A stretch of 64,000 nt of DNA, taken from Gnetum montanum (Eukaryota > Streptophyta > Gnetopsida > Gnetales > Gnetaceae). The position numbers and the translations under genes are program-made. This document shows, in pieces, positions 45,534-56,735 of this stretch (its first letter is position 1; each line of letters starts with the position of its first letter). The stretch spans positions 1 through 64,000 of the forward strand of contig MNCI01033645.1 in the NCBI GenBank assembly GCA_015680685.1, written 5' to 3'. The notes beneath the pieces are model-generated. The model worked only from the letters and a program-made list of their open reading frames with translations. It made no database searches and had not been told where the DNA came from.

Positions 45534-47870
45534 TTGATCTTCTTGTTTTCCTCGTTTGTAAACCCTTTTAGCTTTACAAAAATCATTTCCTCAAGCACTG
45601 CAGCTACTACCTCTAATGTTGAGGTTCCCCTCTCAGTTCAAGACATCACAGGTGCTGAGAAGCCACCCAGCCTAGTACTGGGACCATACCGGTCTCTCAG
45701 GATCCAAAACCAAGGACCTGAGGGGTTGGCTTAGCAATACGAACAGTATAACTTCCTTTGGCCTAAGGTTCAGGCAAACCTACCCTTAGATGCACAAGAA
45801 CTTGAGGAAAAATGTGCCTTCGAGTTTGCTTACTGTAATGGGAGGGAGTTTATTCTCACTTCTGGCATTTCCATTCCTTTGACGCAGACGCACTAGTGGC
45901 TCATAGACCAGATGATAGTGACCATTAGGCCTAGGGAGCCACGAGACAAGGTGTCTCACCATGATGAGACATTCCAAGATAGGCAAGAGGAACTGGATTC
46001 CTAGTCTAAAGGTGGGGGTCAAACCAACCCTACTACCATCCCTTCCACTACGTATTTTTGGACAAACTTGCTCTTTACCATTGCTCCCTTCATGATCACG
46101 TCTGCATCGTCACAACCTGCAATTTCATCAGCAATAGGTAGCCATGCCATGCCCTTGGCATATCAACATGCCTACTCCCCTGTCTCATTCTTAGCTACTA
46201 CCCCTCCACAGACTACTCCCCAATCTATTCCCTCAATGTATCATGCACCAATCATGGCTACCCTTCCCTACATTCACATTGTACCTACATCACAGTTGCA
46301 TGCAGCTTCTGTGTCCATTCCCATATCTACACGTATCCCACCATCAGTGATGGGCCTATTCTCGCCTACATGGTCGACGTCATTCACTTCTTCTCCTATT
46401 TTGTAGCCATCGTAAATGTCCAACTACGTTTTCCACCAAATGTACCAGGTTCCGCAAATGGTACAACCAAGCGCAAAACCATGGTCTATCCCACTGGCCA
46501 CACAAGTGGCCTACCCCATGGCATAACCAATAGCTGTTGCTCCAACAGCACCACCTATCGGGTGGTGGATAGCATAGGCAACACCTTTCATAGAGGCCAC
46601 CCAAATGGCACTACCTATGGGCTAGGTTACTGCCCCTTCCGTGTCACAAATGGGAGCTACCTCTATAGCTTCCCAACCATTGGCATCATCTCTGGGTCTA
46701 GATTAAGCATTCCAGCTTATCTAGACCCTCACTGAGGAAATCAAATGCCTCAAGACTACCAGCTCTAACATGGTACAAATCATGGATTTCTACCATGATG
46801 ATCCCATTAGCCTGATAGTCCGCATGCTAAATTTACCCCCTGGGATTCCACTCCCCCATTTTATGACATACAATAGGGAAGGTGACCCCAATGCTCATCT
46901 TGTTACATTCAGATCTAAATCCCTTCTTCTGCAATAATGGCTACACAAAATCATCTATGTCTTTGCTACGTCTCTGATAGGGAAAGCCCTAGACTGGTAC
47001 CATGCACTCTTACGCTCCTCCATCTCAACCCTAGAGGAGCTCCTAACCCAATTCATAATGCATTTCAAGTATATCTTGAGACCAAAAGTTACGTTGGATT
47101 AGCTAATGAGCGTGAAACAAGATTCACTGAAACCAGTCCAAAATTTTATACAACGGTGGAGCATTACCCTTAATGAGATCTGCGAACCAATCATGGAGGC
47201 CCATCTACTAGCTGTCTTTAAAGGTGCAATGAATGACTTTATTAAGTACAAACTATACTATCTTGCTCGATGGACTCTTAGCCAAGCTTTTTCCCAGACC
47301 AAGAGTATACAAGACGCGACCAAGGCAAGCAAAGGCCCAACCTATACTGCATACAAGAACATGTTCACAAAGAAGGATAAGGGAAAGGCTAAAATAGCCA
47401 CAATGGTCATTTTCACAAACAAAGCCAAACCCAGCAACAACAAGAACAACAAGAAGGTAGCTGCAGTAGCAACTAACCATATGCCCAACCAGGGAAAGGA
47501 ATCTCAATCCTCCACATCTACATCTAAAGCATCTGCACTTCCTAAGCTAAACTTCAAGCCTAAAGATTACTCTAAATATAATTTTGAAGAAATTACTAGT
47601 GGTAGGGTATATCCAACACAAGTGGATGTCAAAGGAGGGAGTCAAAAAACATCAACGGTACTGTGAACTTTGTAGGAACCCCTCCTTGGCCTTGTCCAAT
47701 GAGCTGGTAGTTCCTAAAAATTTTAGATTGGAGTGGTTCTATGACTACCATCAACAGTGTGGTCACAACATAGATTACTGGATGGTGTTAAAATATGACA
47801 TCCAAAGAATGATTGATTAAGGGAAACTAGTTTTCGATGAGAGAAACCTAGTGCATCCTAAAAATCAATC
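45534..47870 (+). pseudogene. gag of family C unit 1
   Basis: It is broken into several frames: an N-terminal part 45600-46010 (LRIQNQGPEG, YNFLWPKVQANLPLDAQELEEK), a proline/threonine-rich middle (46070-46700), and the core from about 46775 (VQIMDFYHDDPISLIVRML, PHFMTYNREGDPNAHLVTF, WYHALLRSSISTLEELLTQF). The frame 47106-47666 (LAVFKGAMNDFIKYKLYYL) is followed by a lysine-rich tail. A Cys/His segment YDYHQQCGHNIDYW near 47740 matches the C-x-x-H...GH...D-type segment seen at the end of Tat-lineage gags; its first Cys is Tyr here. It is parallel to the unit 2 gag, which is better preserved. Confidence 0.8.
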
Positions 47871-49330
47871 TCTGTACATTTACATGGATCCTCTTAATGC
47901 CAACAACATCGGCTACATTATCAACACTATCAGCATTGACAGTAATCCTAAACCACCCCAATAGTCGTTTATGGTTCATGTGCCTCAGCGTAGTGCACCA
48001 ACATCACCAATGGCCAAGGAAACTCCGTAGCAACCATTTTTCTTGAGAGTCCCTTCCCAGACATTCGCCCTTGCATCGTCTGTTAGCAAAACTGCACCAC
48101 TGCATGCATTAACACTGTTAGCACCATTTTTCATTAGGGGGCCATGCCATTCAACCATCCCTGCCCTGCATAAGATATCACCTCAGCCTTCTAGTCCAAA
48201 AAAAACAAGAGCATTTAATAGGTGAGGCATCAATGGAATGTACCACCCCAGGTACTTCCAAAACTATGCCCTCGCCTTCTACATCTATGTCCTGATTACC
48301 GAAAGATGACATTGCTACATGCACATGGTGTTTTCCACCTCACCTGAAAGGGTCTGATCCAAAATCTGAAATTGTCCCTCCTTAGGAAATTCATCTCTTG
48401 GGATGAATGGAAGAGGAGAAAGGAAATAAACATGAAGGTGGCCCAGACCTTTTAAACACTCTCACTTAAGTGAAGTAGGCTCTGAAAAAAAACATAACAT
48501 TAAGCCTGTATGACCTGATTATGACTTCCACCACACACCGTGAGGCTTTTGTTCGCATGTTAATGGCAATTCCTTTTGATGAGAACATGCCAGTAGAAGA
48601 AAAAGAAATCCACTTAGTTATGCTTCCTTCTACGCCTGTAGGACCAAAGCCATCCCAATTGACTTTTTGTGATGATTCCATTAGGGAAGATTCTAAAAAG
48701 GGTTAGGTGACTACAACACCTCTTTTCATCAGAATTTGGATCGACCAACATAAGATCCAAAGGGTACACGTTGATGATGGGGCTGCGATAAACATCATCC
48801 CATTCCCTATAGTGGATAAGATGGGTTTGGTCAACCAGATCATACCTACAACGACATCATGCTTGAAGTTGTTCAACGGGGCATGGGTTGTAGTGAAAGG
48901 CATAGTTCACATTGACTTTGTGGCAGGGGACTAGTTCTCCACTAATGAAATTTTTATCATGGTGGAAGAGATGTCTAGGTTTAACTTGATCTTGGGAAGA
49001 TCATGGTTAGCACAACTTAGGGAATTCTCTTCACCCATACATCAGGAGATCCATCTACACTATGCAGGCAGGGAGGTGGTAATCCATGATGACGAGGTGG
49101 CAACACAAGTAATAAATAACGTAGATATGGAACAGGGATCAGAGGTCATAACCTCTGAGAGCGAGGTGCCCTGTCTCTATAGATACTAATGGTTTAGCAA
49201 AAGAGCCAGCCCAGCACACCAGCTCAAAAAACAAAAATTCATGGGTCGAGTTACCCTTCCAAGTGGAGGACAATGATGTAGATGATTACCTTAGCAAAAC
49301 GTCTTGGCCCTACACCTTGTCCAATCCATG
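47871..49330 (+). pseudogene. Protease of family C unit 1, end of + strand coding
   Basis: A proline-rich linker, then REAFVRMLMAIPFDENMP (48540). The protease core VHVDDGAAINIIPFPIVDKMGL (48765-48830, read as two adjoining parts) has D-D-G-A where D-S-G-A is usual; LILGRSWLAQLREF near 48990 is the C-terminal segment. Stops at 48706 and 48933. Coding text ends near 49330; no RT follows, and the minisatellite starts 160 bp later. The enzyme would process Gag; pol functions would have to come from another element. Confidence 0.78.
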
Positions 49331-49491
49331 ATGGGTTAGAAAGCAGTTACGCATAGAATAGAAACCCCACTACTTCCTTCCCAGTTAAGATCCTTTGTAC
49401 ATTTATCACTCATTAGCTTCGCATTCATCTATCTATGCTAGATACACCAACTTACATTTCTAAAACCCTTAGCATATCTTATGTTTACACC

Positions 49492-49701
49492 ATGACCCGA
49501 AATGGCCTAAAACTTCCCATTGCCTAAAATGGCCTAAAACTATATCGCACTGTGGCCCAAAATGGCCGAAAACTAGCAATGGCCCGAAACGGCCTAAAAC
49601 TAAAACATCACCCCATGGCCCAAAATGACCTAAAACTATATTGGCACCATGGCCCAAAATGGCCTAAAACTATGCATGGCCAAAAATGCCCTAAAACTAA
49701 A
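49492..49701. repeat. Minisatellite of family C unit 1
   Basis: About seven worn copies of a ~27-bp unit with ATGGCCC(G/A)AAATGGCC followed by TAAAACTA, with short spacers. Same unit as at 60501-60728. It lies between the + strand protease and the last exon of the minus-strand gene. Tandem repeats in this 3' zone are known for Tat-lineage elements. Confidence 0.85.
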
Positions 49702-49863
49702 TCAAAAGACATAGAAACTAATCGCATAGATAACATATGTAACGCATAAACTAGAGTAGCAACAATTTTTCCATAATCCATCTTTCATTCAAGATTTCAC
49801 TTAAACAATGTCTACAATAGTTTTACACAAAATATAAAAATAGAAAGATCAAAAGCCCTGTTG

Positions 49864-52800
49864 TCATATGTCATCTTCCCCTTCATCATTTCCCTCTACA
49901 TCTCCTTCCTCCACATCATCATTTTTTCCCTCTAGGGGCCCTGCTTCTTCATCCAGAATCTGCACCATAAACATGAAGAAGTCAGCTAGAGTTGCACATA
50001 ATAGCTAGAAAAACATAAACTATTGCATCGCAAAAAGTGACTAGCCCGAGATAGCCTCGCATCTGTCTTTGGGGGTATGTGATCCAATCCAATGCCAAGG
50101 TGGTGCCAGACCTCCTCCTCTATGATATCTGCCCAATGTCTTTCACTCAGTTTAGCGTTTGTTACAACTTTCTCCTTTTTGATGGCCATCAATCTTGGTG
50201 GTCCCAAAGAAAAGGAGGTGATGGTGGTCTCACTTGTGCGAAGATTCACTTCCCACTCAAGTGACTCAGTGACTGTCACTTGCTACATGAACTTGTTTTA
50301 GGCCTCAAAAGCACCAATGGCATCTACAAATGCTTCATAATTATACATTCTAGTTTAGGTCTCAATATTGTTTATGATAGGTGGCACATTCTAGTTTATA
50401 CATATGCTTATGATTCTTCTAGAACTACCCCCACTCGTAAACTTTGTCACTATAATCTTTCTAGTCTTGGTTCTTCTGAGCCAACAAATCCATCTGCATC
50501 TACTATTCAATTGTTTCCCGGGTGGTCTCATTGTTGCACTGCACAATTATCCAATATGTTACATAATCTATGATAGCTGTGTGCCAATTGCCATCATTTG
50601 TATGATAGGCCAAGAGGAACTCGTTTCTAAAATGGAGGTCTCCCATCTCGGTGGTCAGATTGGCCATCTCTTTATCCTGCCTCTGGACCCATTTCCATAG
50701 GTCTTCATTCATGCACCTACACTCTCACAAGGAGCATGCCGAGTGCAATGCACATTTGCTAACCTCATCATATACATGATGAGACACCTTAGTTACTTCA
50801 AGTGGGAATGTAGGCACAACATCCACCTTTATTTCTTGTTTCAGATCCCACTTGAGGTGAGAGGCTGTTATCACAGGTTAAAGCACATTAGTCACAGTAG
50901 CGTAGCAAAGTTTGGCAGCTCAAGAAGTCTAGCGTAGCAAGCTGAAAGTCTAGCATAGCCAATTTACTTATCCACTTTCGGATCAACCTATTTGAGATGG
51001 TCGATCATGTCATCAACAACTCTCTACATGAACGTAAGCTTATCAAGGTCTTGGCCCATGGTTCCAGCTAAATCAAGGAAGGTCCTATAGTGTTAACAAT
51101 AGTGTCTACCATATAACTAAATGCATCGGTAATGACTGAGATAGACTACAATAAAATAGGTGAGTAACACAAATGACAATATAAAGGCTCCTACCTAGCA
51201 AACCCTCAGGGGTACTATCAAATATACTATTAAACTCACTAGCATCTTATTGTAGCTTTCCTCTTTGCTAGCTTAACATAATGGTGACACCCTCTACATT
51301 CATCTATCATCCTGATGCTCAAATGTGATCAGCAAAATGATCGTTAGCAAATGTTCCTTCCCGATTCATGTGGGCTTCCTCTTTATTCACTAGGGAATTT
51401 CTTTTTAAGGCACCAGCATCCGCCTCATTGTTAAAGATGTGCTCCTCATATGCAGGAGTATTTTCCTCTTCTTCCCCTTCCTTTGTGGTGGGGGTTCCTT
51501 CTCTCTTGACCAGGGCCCTTTCCTTTGTGGCTAGGACCCCCACATCTTTATTAGCTGCCTCCGTTTTAGGAGTTTACACCTCCTTGTCACCTTCTTATTC
51601 CTCCTCTTCTTCTTCTAGCAACAAAGTGTGTTCGCATTAGCTTATAGCGTATTAACTCAAAAATCAATGCTATGCTATGCTACGCCACCTAGCATAGACA
51701 GCAGAGTAAGCATTAACCAAATAAGCAAAAAAACAAGCAAAGTTCCAAAAGCATTTACAAATGGGGGGCTATACCCTATGTAGATTGAACTGTAGTGTCT
51801 GCTCCTCTTCTTCTTTTGTATGGGGAAGCTCCTCAACTTGAAGAGACCTCTTTCACCACAACTTGGTGGCCACCATCTCTGTGATGAGACGTTTCCCCTA
51901 TGATATAGTACCTGTAGTAGTAGGGGGAACCTCTCCCACATTGTCCTAGCCATGAAAGTTACAGGCCACCTGATCCTTAATCGTCATGGAAAATGACATC
52001 CCAATTGCTACTAGGGGATGTTGGGCTCGGGTGGTCTGAAAGACTTGGCAAATCCATGGCTTGAAAATCTAGTTATGATCTTGCATAACCCAGACTCCAT
52101 TCTCATAGACCACCAAGAATTCCATGAAATGCCACAAGTTGGCTATGGAAAAGGCATGGTGCATGTTGAAACGGTACTCATGCTTCTTATGAAGCCTGAC
52201 TATTTTAGCTTATAGGCCTTTGTAAAGATGCCTAGCCCAATTGTAATGGGTCCCCTCTTTCATTACCTCCCTCATCACCCAATCTTTGTCAATCCCAATA
52301 ATCCTTCCTTGGAAAAGTAGCTGGGGGAAAGCATGGGCACGAACGATAGGGTAAATGTCTTTGGCTACTTTTGGATTCACTTTTTCCATAAGGATCCCCT
52401 TTCATCCTTTCACCACCCCTAGCCACTCCTCAATGTTCCTTTGATGGTTTGCCTCTTTTTTGATCTTTTCCCCCATAGGGAGACCATCAGCAGGGACATC
52501 GAAGAGGTCTACGAATAGTTGGTCATTGATTTCAAGGACCACCCACACACCGTGCACATGTATGCGTAAGCGGTATACCTTTTCAGATAGTGAGTCGGCT
52601 AGAACCAGCATCTCAGCAGTAGAGATGCTCAGGTTCATGGCTAGGAATAGGTCCATGAGTCCAGTTTCCTGGATGTGGTTGGCCAGTGATTCTGAGGCCC
52701 AGTTACAAAGATAGCGTTGAGTCTCATCTACTTCCCCATAATTGAAGTAGATGTTGGACTCATGATGCCCAGAGGTGATCACCGTCACCTCTTCGGACTT

Positions 52801-54429
52801 CTTTGCCGCTTCAGTATTTTGCACAAAAAACTTAGGCAAAAACAGAAATAGCATAAAAATAGAAGCAACACTCAAACATGCAAGCAACTCATTATTTAGC
52901 TTACCAAGTTTAAACATCGATGGGAATGGTGGAAGATCGATTAATACATCTTCAATGGTGATAAGCCTATGGGATTCCCAATCCCCATCCATCCAACCAA
53001 ACTCAGTCTATCATAGAGCTGGAAGTACCGGGTTGGGTAGGTTTTGTACTCACCCCCGCATTGGCTTGTCATGGCTACACATATATTTTTAGTAGAAGAA
53101 AACTCCCATAGCACCATCCATTCCAAGGCCAATGCATCTGTGTCACCGTGAAGTCCATCCTTGTTGATAAAAAACCTGATAACAAAAGCACATTGTTAAT
53201 ATTTTTCTAGTGTAGCAAGTATTGTATAGCGTAGGAGAATATGTTTACAAAACTCACCTACCAAGATAGTAAATGGTTCTTGGTGGGTTTTGAAAATAAG
53301 TTCCCATGTGGTGGGCAATAAACAAAGTGTTGTACAGATGGTAGAAATTGTATTTGAGCATCCCCCAGATCCAAGCCAAACGTCTCAAATTTTTTGGATG
53401 CTGATTGGATCCTTCTCCTTGCCTACTCCTAATTGCTCCATCTGTCAAAACTCTCACAATACCCTGATTTTCCCTAGGTAATAGGGTTTCTATCACTACA
53501 GCTGCTACTCCTCCAACAAGTATGACCAAACGATCACACTGAAGTGCTGGAGGAGAAATTGCAGGAAGTCCCATGCACTTTCCCTGAACCAGACCTTCTA
53601 CTTCCCCATACATGTGTGGGGTGAAGGAACGTTGGCCACTAGTTCACTTATGTAGCACAGGATCCCTACGATTTCTAGGATAATTAAGACTAGCCTTAGC
53701 ACCATCCTACATGACACAGTTGCAAATGTTAACATCATGTTTGACTAGTATATAGCGTAGTAGAATTAGCAGGTAGTAGATAGTGTAGCATGACTCTCCC
53801 CATGCATGTAGCATAGCAAAAACATGAAGGCAATAGTGTAGCAAAATTAGCCTAGTGTAGCAATGAAAAGCTAAATGCAAATATTTTGACAAGAAAGAAT
53901 TCAATGTGTTGCACTAGTTTCAAAAAATATTTTACCTAAAAAAACCAGTTCCAATATGTCACGATAGACACGTGTTACACTGTCAAATCACGTACGTGGC
54001 CAAACCCTCCTGAGGATCGTATGCTATGCTATTCGCATGCATGTTGAATTGCTAAAATCACCTAAGCTTCTGCAACAAGCTAGCCATAGCAATGGTAGTT
54101 TAGGAAACACTGCATGCAACCTTAACGTAGTGTCCATATGCCTATCACGGCTGAGTCAACAATAGCAATGGCATAATAGCCGAAATAGCAACAAAATGAT
54201 AATAGAAAAATGTAGATTGCATAACAAAAATCACAGAAATGAAAACAGAGAAGGCAAAAGCAATAATTGTGACATAGAAAAAGAAAAAAGAAAATAGCGT
54301 AATATCTTACTAGGCCGATGGGGTCTCCTCTCGCACCACGATGCATGCCTGTGACACATGACCTAGGGTCTCCTTCACTTCGTCCACCTTGGCGACTACT
54401 AGGTGTTTGTGTTCTTTCTTCGAAGCCAT
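49864..54429 (-). pseudogene. Antisense multi-exon gene of family C unit 1
   Basis: Starts at ATG 54429. Exon 1 (54429-54311) encodes MASKKEHKHLVVAKVDEV... and ends at GTAAG (54310-54306). Exon 2 starts near 53695 after CATGTAG and ends at GTGAGT near 53257. Exon 3 is 53175-52905 (acceptor TTATCAG, donor GTAAGC). Exon 4 runs from about 52808 to ~51780: VTVITSGHHESNIYF, DLFDVPADGLPMGEKI, EEWLGVVKG, ANLWHFMEFLVVYENGVW. Charged and coiled exons follow (51640-51320, 50870-50000). The last exon (49959-49864, acceptor TATGGTGCAG) is an acidic tail ending TGA. Several exons align with unit 2. It has a few stops and frameshifts. I recognise no domain; extra ORFs on either strand are known in Tat elements. 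Because it is antisense, its introns survive retrotransposition of the sense RNA. Confidence 0.68.
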
Positions 54430-54563
54430 TGTTTCTGTTACTGATTCTTTCTTACATACTATGTTGAATCACCTTGCTCTTAGCTAGCATAATTTCTCTA
54501 TGCTCTGGATAAAAGCTCTACACTATTATGATGAAAATGACAAATTTATCAGGGGTAACCCCC

Positions 54564-54571
54564 TATTTATA
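54564..54571 (-). promoter_or_regulatory. TATA box of the antisense gene, unit 1
   Basis: TATAAATA on the minus strand, followed by GGGGG, 135 bp ahead of the ATG at 54429. TATAGCGTAGCA and a CATAGCATAG word (54627-54658) lie 55-90 bp upstream of it, the same words that fill the LTRs. Confidence 0.65.
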
Positions 54572-54957
54572 GCTAAAATGGTGAGAAGGAACTTGTCATT
54601 TTCTCTCTCTGATTAATGAGTGACGTTCTGTATAGCGTAGCATTCCCCATAGCATAGTGGCACTGTTTGCATTATGGAAAGTGGGCCTAACTAGAAACTT
54701 TGACCCACTTTAAACTAGCCATTAGCCTTTGAAAAAATAATTAACCAGACTATCCACAAAGACCTTAAACTAATACTTCATAGTTTCACTAGAGTAGCCT
54801 GTTAGTAGTTTGCAAAGACCTTAAGCTAGCTATTTTACACTTTTATGTCTAGGCAGTCTACTATGACTTTAAACTAGCAAGTTGAAAATTTCGCATCATA
54901 TTTTATAGTTATTTCAATTGTTCACATCTCATTGCTGCTTTACAAATGCTTACTACC

Positions 54958-56479
54958 TGAAACACCATGAAAATTTTGAGGCCTCAACAGTTCAGCAAAA
55001 TCTGGCGACTCAGGCAAAGATTTCTGACAATGTGCAGCTCAGTAAGTTCCTTTGTTGGTTAAGGGTCTGTCCTGCCACGCTGCATAGCACAGTACAAATA
55101 AACTTCAGAAAATAGAGTAAGACAAGGGGTGCACGACGGCAAGCCTTCAACTTTGCAAGTTCTCTATGTTTCAAAAATCTTAACTTTTGGCATATTACGC
55201 TGCATTATGCAACATGGCATAAATTCGCATGACGGAGTGTAATGCCAGAAGGCAGTCCATCGCAACATTAGAGATGGAAAAAATTTGAGACTTCGACGAC
55301 CCAGCAAAATCTCAAGGCTTAAACAACAATCTGCAACATGCCGCACATTTCAGTAAGTTTTTTGGTAAGGGGCCTATTATGCCACATTACGCAGTGTAGC
55401 GTAATAAACCCTAGAAGGATTGATTAGAACCAAAGGAAGCGCGGTGACAACACTTCAATTTTTTGCAGGTTTGTTGTTTTACGCTGAATTACGCTATGTA
55501 GCGCTAGCATGATGCAGCGTAATACAAGCAATGACAAAGATAGCACAATACAAGCATCAGTAGTTCATACGTCACAATACTCTCTCTAGCATATCACAGC
55601 ATAATCAAAGAACAACCTATCACCAAAGCTCCAAGAAGAGTGGTTTACAACGTGTTACGCTTCATAGCGTAATGCAGCATGGCACCGCAAGCTTCAAACA
55701 CAAACACATCAAGTCAAAGGCATCTTATAAGTTTAGGAAATGTGTCATCTAAACCATATTTTTCACCTAACTCTAACCTTATAAATGCTCCAGTTGACAA
55801 AGATCAAAGGGTTGGAATAAAATTTCGTTAGACTGACAAATTTTCTACATGAGTGATTTTCTTTCATTGGCAATCATTGGCAACTTTTGTCAAAGATTGA
55901 CAAGAGAGCAAAAGAGGATCAGTGATCGTAAGAACATCAGAGGTGATTGGCAAGAACCCTTGATCAGAAATAGCTAGTTAACAGATATTCTGCTTCAGGT
56001 CTGACTCCCTTGCACCTAGATTGGCTAGAACAAGGTAGATCGACCTTTGCTTCTTTCATCTTTAAATAACTTTCTTGTTGATTGGCACGTGCTTCATCTA
56101 AACTGAAGTCTTCCTGTAACCATTGTATCCAACATATTTTTTCATAAGTTAAATCCCAAATCTTGGGATTGCATGCTTTCTAAATCTGATCTCTTGTGGC
56201 TAATCTATATGCATTTTGTAATCGCTTTAAATCATTTACATCATTTTCAATTACCTTTGAGATTAATGATATTATATCTCCTCAAAAAAATCATCATTTT
56301 TCCATCCAATTATTATAAAAATTTTCCTGATTAAGTAAGTCCCTATCTGATCGACAAGAACATTCAAGGCTCCTCGGATTCATTTTCTTCAACACAACCC
56401 TCGCACGGATCCGGGGTTGGAACTGTGTACATGGACTTCCGCTTGGTATTTCCAGCAACCAATGTTTTCCATCGTTACA
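54958..56479 (+). repeat. Family C LTR2, shared by both units
   Basis: It starts TGAAACACCATG, ends at TTACA (56475-56479), and the primer site follows at 56486. TATAAATG is at 55780-55787. TACGCTA/TAGCGTA words lie at about 55075, 55195, 55380, 55480-55525 and 55655-55680, all upstream of the TATA box. It is aligned with LTR1 at both ends and in the middle. Confidence 0.65.
55654..55787 (+). promoter_or_regulatory. LTR2 promoter of family C
   Basis: GTTACGCTTCATAGCGTAA, a near-palindrome at 55654, lies 110-125 bp upstream of TATAAATG (55780-55787). It is probably the promoter for the sense gag RNA of unit 2. Confidence 0.5.
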
Positions 56480-56485
56480 ATTTTC

Positions 56486-56502
56486 TAGTGCTAGAAGGAG
56501 GG
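56486..56502 (+). promoter_or_regulatory. Primer binding site, family C unit 2
   Basis: TAGTGCTAGAAGGAGGG, identical to the unit 1 site at 45352. Confidence 0.65.
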
Positions 56503-56735
56503 CCTGAACCTCCGATCCACACTTTATAGGTAGTCTTGTAAGTTGTCTACACCCATTGCCAATTGACATAAACGTAATACCTCTGTGGTCATTTATGAGA
56601 TTGTGTGGTGCAGATCGGTCACTTCGACGATTCCTTTGGAATACTACAAGATAGAAAGCCCTGATTATTACCTTAGTTTTCCTTTTCCCTAGCAATCTTT
56701 ATCCTTATCATCATTACTTCTGGATCGCGTAGAGA

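Noticed and set aside
46370-46735. 121-codon + frame and its minus-strand partner 46380-46604
   Set aside because: Off-frame readings of the proline/threonine-rich middle of gag; unit 2 shows the true frame.
49469-49657. Minus-strand frame rich in GHFGPW repeats
   Set aside because: Reverse reading of the unit 1 minisatellite, not a gene.
51368-51640. Serine-rich 90-codon + frame
   Set aside because: Opposite-strand shadow of the charged, glutamate-rich exon of the antisense gene (51640-51319).
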